A DNA stretch of 14,996 nt from the NCBI GenBank assembly GCA_910583775.1, contig CAJTYD010000074.1, positions 1-14,996 on the forward strand, written 5' to 3'. Below are positions 8,001-14,033 of the stretch, piece by piece; position 1 is the first letter of the stretch; each line of letters opens with the position of its first letter. The notes beneath the pieces were generated by a model. It had not been told where the DNA came from, made no database searches, and was given only the letters and a program-made list of their open reading frames with translations. A program made the translations under genes and the position numbers. The stretch is from an uncultured Muribaculaceae bacterium (GTDB lineage: Bacteria; Bacteroidota; Bacteroidia; Bacteroidales; Muribaculaceae).

Positions 8001-8030
8001 ATTAATTATTGTTGTTTATGAAATTGAAAT

Positions 8031-9125
8031 TTATTTTTTGTAGCTCTTGTCGTAGAATCTCTTCTTGACAACCTTCGCCGGGAAAGTCTTTTTGCGGATT
8101 CTGACCTCGACCTCGGTTCCGAGTTTGTCGTAAGGCTTGTTGATCATTGCCATGGCAACGCTCTTGCCTGTTGAGATAGAGCGGTAGCCTGTGGTGATCT
8201 CGCCGATTGCCTCGCCGTTTACCTCTACCGGATAGCCGTGGCGCGGAATGGCGTTCCCTTCGAGCTCAAGGCCTACGATGCGGCGCTTCACGCCCTCTGC
8301 CTTCTGAGCTGCGAGAGCCTCCTTGCCGATGAATTCGGGTTTGTCGAGCTTGACGAACATGCTGAGGCTTGCCTCGATGGGGGAGATGTCGGCGCTGAGC
8401 TCATCGCCATAGAGGGGAAGACCCACCTCGAAGCGGAGAGTGTCGCGGCATCCGAGACCGCAAGCCTGTACTCCTGCCTGCATGAGCTTGTCCCATACGT
8501 TGCGGATATAATCATGGCTGCCGTATACCTCGAAGCCGTCCTCGCCAGTATATCCTGTGCGGCTCACGATGATCTCCTCGCCGTTTACGGGGAATGTCTT
8601 GAAATTATAGAAAGGAATGTCTTTAACCGTGATTCCGAGAACGCGCTCTACCGTTTCCTCAGCCTCCGGACCCTGGATTGCGACTTCTGCATAGTAAGGG
8701 CTCTGGTCGGTGATGGTAACGTTGAAACCTTCGGCGTTCTTTTTGATCCAGGCAACATCCTTGTCGATGTTTGATGCGTTGATGACGAGGAAATACTCTT
8801 CGTCGTTCACCTTATAGACGAGCAGGTCATCGACTGTGCCGCCGTTTTCATAACACATCATGCCATAGAAAATCTGGCCGTCGGGAGCGCCTGTAACGTC
8901 GTTTACGAAAATATGGCTGACGAATTTGTAGGCATCGGGACCCTTTACACGCACCTCGCCCATATGGCTGACGTCAAACACGCCAACATGCTGGCGAACG
9001 GCATTGTGTTCTTCAGTAATGCCGACATACTGGATAGGCATGTCGAAGCCTGCGAAGGGCGACATCAGGGCGCCCTGTGCCACATGACGGTCGTGAAGAC
9101 ACGTCTTCTGGATTTGTTCTTCCAT
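8031..9125 (-). CDS. gcvT: glycine cleavage system aminomethyltransferase (T-protein)
   Basis: Takes the aminomethyl group from GcvH, releases NH3 and makes 5,10-methylene-tetrahydrofolate. The 364 residues show the family signatures: FDMPIQYVGITEEHNAVRQ (27-45), VFDVSHMGE (49-57), GGTVDDLLVYK (95-105, with the conserved DDL acidic pair), SRTGYTGEDGFEVYG, and the folate-side RFEVGLPLYGDEL. The C-terminal GYRSISTGKSVAMAMI is also typical. It is the first gene of the operon; the ATG at 9125 follows an A/T-rich leader of about 95 bases from the promoter at 9226-9257. No break or missing key residue was seen. Confidence 0.96.
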   Translation of the reverse strand: MEEQIQKTCLHDRHVAQGALMSPFAGFDMPIQYVGITEEHNAVRQHVGVFDVSHMGEVRVKGPDAYKFVSHIFVNDVTGAPDGQIFYGMMCYENGGTVDDLLVYKVNDEEYFLVINASNIDKDVAWIKKNAEGFNVTITDQSPYYAEVAIQGPEAEETVERVLGITVKDIPFYNFKTFPVNGEEIIVSRTGYTGEDGFEVYGSHDYIRNVWDKLMQAGVQACGLGCRDTLRFEVGLPLYGDELSADISPIEASLSMFVKLDKPEFIGKEALAAQKAEGVKRRIVGLELEGNAIPRHGYPVEVNGEAIGEITTGYRSISTGKSVAMAMINKPYDKLGTEVEVRIRKKTFPAKVVKKRFYDKSYKK

Positions 9126-9225
9126 GTTGTTATTATTAGATTTAAATAGTTATCTTTTAAATAAATACGTCTTTTGCAGGGAGAGTGGCGCGCAACCCTT
9201 TCCCGGAGAAGCGTAATTATTTGCT

Positions 9226-9257
9226 CAAAGTTAACATTTGCCTTCTTTTTATCCAAA
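9226..9257 (-). promoter_or_regulatory. promoter of the glycine cleavage operon
   Basis: On the minus strand TTTG (9257-9254), 20 bases, TAACTTTG (9233-9226): an exact match to the Bacteroidota -33/-7 consensus. The predicted transcription start is near 9219 and the leader about 95 bases. I could not make out a glycine riboswitch in that leader. Confidence 0.75.
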
Positions 9258-9264
9258 TTTTTGA

Positions 9265-9301
9265 GTTAAAAAACATTGAATAAATTCCCGGCAGTAAATG
9301 T
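9265..9301 (-). terminator. weak possible terminator after the MFS gene
   Basis: On the minus strand a 5-bp stem ACATT/AATGT (9301-9297 with 9277-9273) is followed by a run of six T (complement of 9268-9273). The stem is short and the loop long (19 bases), so this is a weak candidate. If it fails, MFS transcripts would run into the glycine cleavage operon, which reads the same way. Confidence 0.25.
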
Positions 9302-9365
9302 CGCAAAACCGGAGACAACAGGGAAGCAGATGTGGGGGGAGGAATGCTTTCTGAGCATGACGGTG

Positions 9366-10571
9366 TCAGTCGGGAAGAGCCCTTTTGCGGTAAAAGTAGC
9401 GGGTGGAGCAAAGGAAAAGAAGTGTGCCTGAAAACTGCACGGCCGCCGTAAGCCAGAAGGCGGCGCGGAAGCTGATATATTCGGCGATGACGCCTCCGAA
9501 GAGAATTCCCAGTCCCATGCCGAAATCCCAGGATATAAGAATCGATGAATTGGCTGTGCCACGCTGATCGTGGCGGGCCACTTTGACGAACATATTGAGG
9601 AAAGCCGGATACATTCTGCCGTTTCCCAGACCGATCAGCAGAGCAGATGCATAGAAGGTATATTCATTGATTGTCAGAGCGAAGAGAGTGTAGCCGAGAA
9701 GCGACAGGATAACGCCCTGGGCGCAGTTGTCCGTCATTTTGCCCTGACGGAGGGCCTTGTGGCCGGTGAGCCGGGAAAGCACGAGACCGCATGAAAGAAT
9801 GGCGAAGAAAATCCCCGTGCCGTCGGTGATTCCGAGCTCCTTCTGCCCGAAAAGGGCTACATAGTTCGACATCACTCCCCAGCAAAGGCCGAACAGACAG
9901 ACATTCACGGCCATCAGCCATGCTTTTGTGAGGAAGAAATGGTCAAGGTCGAGTTTGGGCTTGTTTTTAACAAGCTCTCTGGGCGGAATCTTCACCGTGG
10001 TGGAGCAGATGAAGCCGATAAGGGCGATTATGAGGGAGATCCAGAATAGAAGGTTGAAATTATCGGTAATGTTATAGATATAGATTCCGGCTGAGGGGGC
10101 GATGGCCATGGCGAGGTTATTGCTGAGACCGTAGAATCCGAGGCCTTCGGCGCGGCGAGAGGAGGGGAGGACATCGATGGCTACTGTGGAGTTTGCTACC
10201 GTGGCGGCCCCGAAGGGGATGCCGTGCATTGTCCTGACGATCGCGAACATCAGCAGCGTGCCTGCACCGACATAGCCGAAGAAGCAGATAAAGAAGGTGA
10301 AAAAGCATACCATCAGAACTTTTTTCCGGTTGAAGCTGTCCACTATAAAGCCGCTGAAAGGGCGGATCAGAAATGTTGCCACCACATAGCCCGAGAGGAC
10401 GAGGCCGATCATGTCTTTGTCGGCGGCAAACTGGCGGTCGAGATATATGGGCAAGAGTGGGGTAAGAAGGTAAAAAGCGAAGAAAAGCAGAAAATTACTT
10501 GTCATCACTTTCCAATACTGTGCGTTCCAGAGCCTTTCCGGCTTTTTGTTTTCGAGAGCTTCTGTTTCCAT
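9366..10571 (-). CDS. MFS transporter, 12-TM, drug-efflux/sugar-efflux-like
   Basis: Inner-membrane secondary carrier of the major facilitator superfamily; substrate unknown. The 401 residues are mostly hydrophobic with about 12 predicted membrane spans. The cytoplasmic loop 2-3 signature appears as RPFSGFIVDSFNRKKVLM (about 74-91). The general pattern (NFLLFFAFYLLTPLLPIY near the N-terminus, a central loop around TVKIPPRELVKNKPKLDLDH, a second-half GLGNGRMYPAFLNMF) is that of DHA1/arabinose-efflux-like carriers. It is divergent from frc across 263 bases. It does not show similarity that I recognise to the oxalate:formate antiporter OxlT, so its placement by the oxalate genes is only suggestive. 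Confidence 0.85.
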   Translation of the reverse strand: METEALENKKPERLWNAQYWKVMTSNFLLFFAFYLLTPLLPIYLDRQFAADKDMIGLVLSGYVVATFLIRPFSGFIVDSFNRKKVLMVCFFTFFICFFGYVGAGTLLMFAIVRTMHGIPFGAATVANSTVAIDVLPSSRRAEGLGFYGLSNNLAMAIAPSAGIYIYNITDNFNLLFWISLIIALIGFICSTTVKIPPRELVKNKPKLDLDHFFLTKAWLMAVNVCLFGLCWGVMSNYVALFGQKELGITDGTGIFFAILSCGLVLSRLTGHKALRQGKMTDNCAQGVILSLLGYTLFALTINEYTFYASALLIGLGNGRMYPAFLNMFVKVARHDQRGTANSSILISWDFGMGLGILFGGVIAEYISFRAAFWLTAAVQFSGTLLFLCSTRYFYRKRALPD

Positions 10572-10578
10572 AATCCGC

Positions 10579-10604
10579 TAATTTTGGAATCGTGTGCAAA
10601 ATTA
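10579..10604. repeat. inverted repeat over the MFS promoter
   Basis: TAATTTTG at 10579-10586 and CAAAATTA at 10597-10604 are perfect 8-base arms separated by 10 bases. The right arm is also the minus-strand -7 box of the MFS gene, and each arm read outward fits TAnnTTTG. It may be an operator overlapping the promoter or a chance pairing of two -7-like boxes. Confidence 0.5.
10597..10604 (-). promoter_or_regulatory. possible -7 box of the MFS gene
   Basis: TAATTTTG on the minus strand fits TAnnTTTG and lies 26 bases before the ATG at 10571. No TTTG is found at the expected -33 distance (that region is CCGGTT-like), so activity would probably need an activator or be weak. Confidence 0.4.
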
Positions 10605-10621
10605 CTAAAAAAACGATTTCC

Positions 10622-10635
10622 CCCGGTTAACCGGG
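10622..10635. repeat. 14-base perfect palindrome CCCGGTTAACCGGG
   Basis: A perfect, G/C-rich dyad with no spacer in the region between the divergent MFS and frc genes, at the place where the -33 box of the MFS gene would be. Its form fits a site for a dimeric transcription factor acting on one or both genes. Confidence 0.55.
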
Positions 10636-10672
10636 ATGAATTATTGATAAAATTCCCGACATTTCATCGTCT

Positions 10673-10699
10673 TGAACTGTCTCTTCGTTTAACAGTTCA
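10673..10699. repeat. inverted repeat TGAACTGT-N11-ACAGTTCA upstream of frc
   Basis: Perfect 8-base arms at 10673-10680 and 10692-10699 with an 11-base spacer. One helical-turn-like centre spacing (19 bases) fits a dimeric regulator; as RNA it would be a modest hairpin. No T tract follows closely enough for a terminator on the plus strand, although a T run occurs at 10724-10730. Confidence 0.5.
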
Positions 10700-10744
10700 T
10701 AAACTCTTCGCCTCATTTCGTTGTTTTTTTATTGACGATAGAAA

Positions 10745-10799
10745 GAATTCCGCCATGGAAATATGAATTAGTCTCAAGGTTACCGATACGGCGGAATTC
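10745..10799 (+). promoter_or_regulatory. long-loop hairpin in the frc leader
   Basis: Perfect 10-bp arms GAATTCCGCC (10745-10754) and GGCGGAATTC (10790-10799) enclose 35 bases and end 35 bases before the frc ATG. The G/C-rich stem just before the start codon could shape frc mRNA stability or translation, or be a DNA site. I found no convincing Bacteroidota promoter for frc; the nearest -7-like box, TCAGTTTG at 10798-10805, misses one fixed base and has no -33 partner. Confidence 0.45.
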
Positions 10800-10834
10800 A
10801 GTTTGATTTACAGAATCTTTTATATTTAATTACT

Positions 10835-12136
10835 ATGGCACAAAACATGGCCCCTCTTCAGGGGATTAAAATCGTGGACTTCACTGCAGTTCAGTCGGGT
10901 CCTTCCTGTACTCAGCTCCTTGCATGGCTTGGCGCGGAAGTTATTAAAATCGAACGTCCCGGCTCGGGCGATGCAACACGTAAAGAACTTCAGTTCGATC
11001 CCGATTGCCCGAGTTACTATTTCCTTCAGCTTAACTCAAACAAGAAATCGCTTACACTCGACGCCGCCACTCCCGACGGCAAGGAGATACTTACTAAGCT
11101 TATCAAGGGATGCGATATCTTTGTCGAGAATCTTCATCCGGGAGCAATGGATAAATTAGGTTTCAGCTGGGAGGTTGTTCATCAGCTCAATCCGAGATGT
11201 ATTTACGGAACCATCAAGGGATTTCCCGAGTCATCGACCTATAAGGACCTCAAGGCTTACGAGCCTGTGGCCCAGGTTACAGCCGGCGCTGCATCCACCA
11301 CGGGTTGGTGGGAAGGCGACAATGCCGTTCCGACACAGAGTGGCGCGGCTCTCGGCGACTCCAACACCGGAATGCACCTTGCAATCGGTCTTCTGGCTGC
11401 CCTGCAGCAGAGGGAGCGCACCGGCGAAGGATGCTACGTATATCAGTCGATGCATAATGCTTGTCTTAACCTTTGCCGTATCAAGACCCGCGACCAGCTC
11501 ACCCTCGACCGCATAGGCTATCTGACTCAGTTCCCGCAGTATCCGAATGAAAAATTCGGAGATTTTGTTCCACGTTCGGGCAACCAGGAGGGTTCAGGCG
11601 TGCTTGGATGGACTTATAAATGCAAGGGATGGGAAACCGATCCTAACGCATACGTTTATGTGATTCTGCAAAGGGGTAAGAAAGATTTCGAGCTCGCATG
11701 CAAGGGTCTTGGCTTTGAGGACTGGCTTACAAATCCTGACTTCAATACAGCCGATGCCCGCGACCGTCATAAACAGGAGATCTACAAGCGCATCGAGTCT
11801 TATACGATCAACAAGACGAAATATGAGGTTACGGCCGAACTGTCCAAATTCGGAATCCCTGTAGCTCCTGTGCTCAACACCAGGGAGATCATGACAGATC
11901 CCAACAACTATGACGGCAACACGCTCGTCAAGATCGACCAGGGCGGAAAGATCGGTACGTTCGTTACCGTCGGCGTTCCTTTCACACTCTCTAACTTCCA
12001 GCCTACCTACGGACCGTGTCCCACACTGGGAGGCAATACCGCCGAAGTCCTCACTTCTCTGGGATATACTCCCGAGCAGCAGGAGGCGATGGCAAAGAAC
12101 GGAACCACCGCTCCGCTTGCCGACGGTAAGATGTAA
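10835..12136 (+). CDS. frc: formyl-CoA:oxalate CoA-transferase (class III CoA-transferase)
   Basis: Moves CoA from formyl-CoA to oxalate, giving oxalyl-CoA for Oxc and releasing formate. The 433 residues align end to end with Oxalobacter Frc as I remember it (428 residues): DFTAVQSGPSCTQ (Q20, equivalent to Q17), YEPVAQ (Y142, equivalent to Y139), catalytic aspartate in GAALGDSNTGMHL (D175, equivalent to D169) and KCKGWETDPNAYVYV (262-276). Two sites differ: the gating Trp48 is E51 here, and the glycine loop GGGGQ is EGSGV (252-256). The protein might therefore prefer another CoA donor, such as acetyl- or succinyl-CoA; the adjacent oxc makes oxalate the likely acceptor. It starts the operon, 49 bases before oxc. 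Confidence 0.88.
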   Translation: MAQNMAPLQGIKIVDFTAVQSGPSCTQLLAWLGAEVIKIERPGSGDATRKELQFDPDCPSYYFLQLNSNKKSLTLDAATPDGKEILTKLIKGCDIFVENLHPGAMDKLGFSWEVVHQLNPRCIYGTIKGFPESSTYKDLKAYEPVAQVTAGAASTTGWWEGDNAVPTQSGAALGDSNTGMHLAIGLLAALQQRERTGEGCYVYQSMHNACLNLCRIKTRDQLTLDRIGYLTQFPQYPNEKFGDFVPRSGNQEGSGVLGWTYKCKGWETDPNAYVYVILQRGKKDFELACKGLGFEDWLTNPDFNTADARDRHKQEIYKRIESYTINKTKYEVTAELSKFGIPVAPVLNTREIMTDPNNYDGNTLVKIDQGGKIGTFVTVGVPFTLSNFQPTYGPCPTLGGNTAEVLTSLGYTPEQQEAMAKNGTTAPLADGKM

Positions 12137-12185
12137 ACCGGTTGCCGGAGCGCAAGACAATTATTAACTCAATGAAAGTTCTGTT

Positions 12186-13955
12186 ATGGAAAATACTAAT
12201 AAACCAACCGCAGACAGCAAGGGGACGCAGGCGTGCGGCTGCACCCCGGCTCCGGCGCCCAACGCCGAGCTTGATGTCACCGGAATGCATATCCTCGCGA
12301 AGTCTCTTAAAGAGAATGGAGTGGAGGTGATTTTCGGCCTGGTCGGTATTCCGGTCACGGAGGTAGCCTACATCTGCCAGCTTGAGGGAATCCGTTTCAT
12401 CGGTTTCAGATTCGAACAGCAGGCAGGAATGGCGGCAGCCGCCTACGGCTATCTGACCAAGAAACCGGGTGTGCTCCTGACTGTTTCGTCGCTCGGGTTC
12501 ATGAACGGCCTCACGGCTACGGCAAACGCTACAGTGAACTGTTATCCGATGATTCAGATTTCAGGTTCTTCCGACCGCGTTTCTGTAGACCTCGAACAGG
12601 GTACATACGAGGGACTCGACCAGCTAAACATTGCCAAACCCGTGGTTAAGGCGGCTTATCGTGTTAACCGCGCTCAGGATATTCCTACCGGTGTTGCACG
12701 CGCTGTCAGGGCTGCTTTGTCGGGACGCCCCGGCGGAGTATATCTCGACATGACGGTTCCCGCACTTGGCGGAATTGTTTCGAAGGCTGACGCAGCCAGA
12801 CTGCAGTTCAAGCCGGTGGATCCGGCCCCTGTGATGTATCCTTCGCCGGAATCTGTCAAAAGAGCCATGGAGCTTCTTGCTTCGGCAAAGAAACCTGTAT
12901 TTATTTTGGGTAAAGGCGCGGCATATTCGCAAAACGACGAGAAGATCAAGGAATTGGTACAGAAGACCGGAATCCCTTACTATCCGATGTCGATGGCTAA
13001 GGGACTTCTTCCCGACAATCATCCGCTGTCGGCTATTTCATGTCGCAGCATGATCATGGAGGAGGCTGATGTGGTGGTTCTTGTCGGAGCCCGTCTGAAC
13101 TGGCTGCTGTCTCGGGGACATGGGAAATGGAATAAGGAAAACAAATATATTCAGCTTGATATAGATCCGCAGGAGATCGACTGCAACGTTCCTATCGCCG
13201 CTCCGGTGATCGGCGATCTCGGAGCTTCTCTGCAGATGATCCTCGAAGCCCTTCCGCAATACAAACTGCAGATGGATCCCTCATGGGTTCCCTCGCTGCA
13301 GGCCCATACTGTGGAGGCCAACAAATGGATCGCTCAGAAACTCACTCCGAGTCCGGAGCCTATGACCCACTGGGATGCGTTGCGTGCCGTTAAGCAGGTG
13401 CTTGAGAAACACACTGAGGTAACTCTCATCAATGAGGGCGCCAACACACTCGACGACTGCCGTGACGCAGTGGATATGTTTGTTCCGCGTCACCGCATCG
13501 ATTGCGCCACATGGGCCATCATGGGTATGGGCGCAGGCTCCGCTATCGGCGCCGCAATCGCTACCGGAGGCCCGGTAGTGACGGTGCAGGGTGATTCAGC
13601 ATTCGGATTCTCCGGGATGGAAGTCAGCACGATGGCTCTGTATAAACTGCCGATCACGGTATGTGTCTTTACCAACGGCGGTATCTATAATCATATCGGC
13701 GTGAACTTAGGCAAGGACGGGGATCCTGCCCCTACCACTCTCGATCTGAACGCCCGGTATGAGAAGATGATGGAAGCTTTCGGCGGTAAAGGATACTATG
13801 TCACTACCCCCGAGGAGTTTGCTCAGGCTCTTGAAGCGTCGATCGAATCGAAGGTTCCTACTCTTATCAATGTTCAGCTTGCCGGCGACGCCGGAAAGGA
13901 GAGCGGTCATATAGGGTATCTGAATCCGGCGACGCTTATTCCGGTTACAGTATAA
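12186..13955 (+). CDS. oxc: oxalyl-CoA decarboxylase
   Basis: Thiamine-diphosphate enzyme that converts oxalyl-CoA to formyl-CoA and CO2, consuming a proton. The 589 residues have the three ThDP domains: pyrimidine-binding part with the activating glutamate in RFEQQAG (E77), Y141-E142 of GTYEGLDQ, a central ADP-site-type domain (LGKGAAYSQND, 241-251), and the diphosphate/Mg motif GDSAFGFSGME...NGG (G469-D470 and N497). Y501 (GGIY) and S573 (KESG) match the Oxalobacter catalytic Tyr483 and Ser553. Relative to that enzyme it has about 20 extra N-terminal residues with C17-G18-C19 and a Pro/Ala run (21-26). The usual RHE is RFE. The only plausible start is the ATG at 12186. Confidence 0.95.
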   Translation: MENTNKPTADSKGTQACGCTPAPAPNAELDVTGMHILAKSLKENGVEVIFGLVGIPVTEVAYICQLEGIRFIGFRFEQQAGMAAAAYGYLTKKPGVLLTVSSLGFMNGLTATANATVNCYPMIQISGSSDRVSVDLEQGTYEGLDQLNIAKPVVKAAYRVNRAQDIPTGVARAVRAALSGRPGGVYLDMTVPALGGIVSKADAARLQFKPVDPAPVMYPSPESVKRAMELLASAKKPVFILGKGAAYSQNDEKIKELVQKTGIPYYPMSMAKGLLPDNHPLSAISCRSMIMEEADVVVLVGARLNWLLSRGHGKWNKENKYIQLDIDPQEIDCNVPIAAPVIGDLGASLQMILEALPQYKLQMDPSWVPSLQAHTVEANKWIAQKLTPSPEPMTHWDALRAVKQVLEKHTEVTLINEGANTLDDCRDAVDMFVPRHRIDCATWAIMGMGAGSAIGAAIATGGPVVTVQGDSAFGFSGMEVSTMALYKLPITVCVFTNGGIYNHIGVNLGKDGDPAPTTLDLNARYEKMMEAFGGKGYYVTTPEEFAQALEASIESKVPTLINVQLAGDAGKESGHIGYLNPATLIPVTV

Positions 13956-13976
13956 ATTATGTCTGTGGGAAAATTG

Positions 13977-14004
13977 CTTATAGGGGCCTATGGGTCCCTA
14001 TAAG
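13977..14004 (+). terminator. strong hairpin between oxc and the AEC carrier gene
   Basis: A 12-bp stem (13977-13988 with 13993-14004, one G-U pair) with a 4-base loop TATG is followed by GTTTTCCCTC. The stem is very strong but the T run is only four bases, so it is best read as a partial terminator or an mRNA-stabilising end that would lower carrier expression relative to frc-oxc. It sits 30 bases before the carrier start. Confidence 0.6.
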
Positions 14005-14033
14005 GTTTTCCCTCTCATTTTAAATTTCTGATT

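Noticed and set aside
9126..9225. Glycine riboswitch in the gcvT leader
   Set aside because: The leader has the right place and a GGGAAAGGG...CTCTCCC pairing is partly possible, but the conserved core elements and tandem aptamer layout of the glycine riboswitch are not visible and the stem has mismatches.
9344..9358. ATGCT/AGCAT mini-hairpin just after the MFS stop as a terminator
   Set aside because: The stem is only 5 bp and the minus-strand sequence after it is C-rich with no T tract.
9366..10571. MFS gene as the oxalate:formate antiporter OxlT
   Set aside because: The sequence does not show the OxlT pattern as I remember it, and the first-half signature and central loop fit DHA1-type efflux carriers better.
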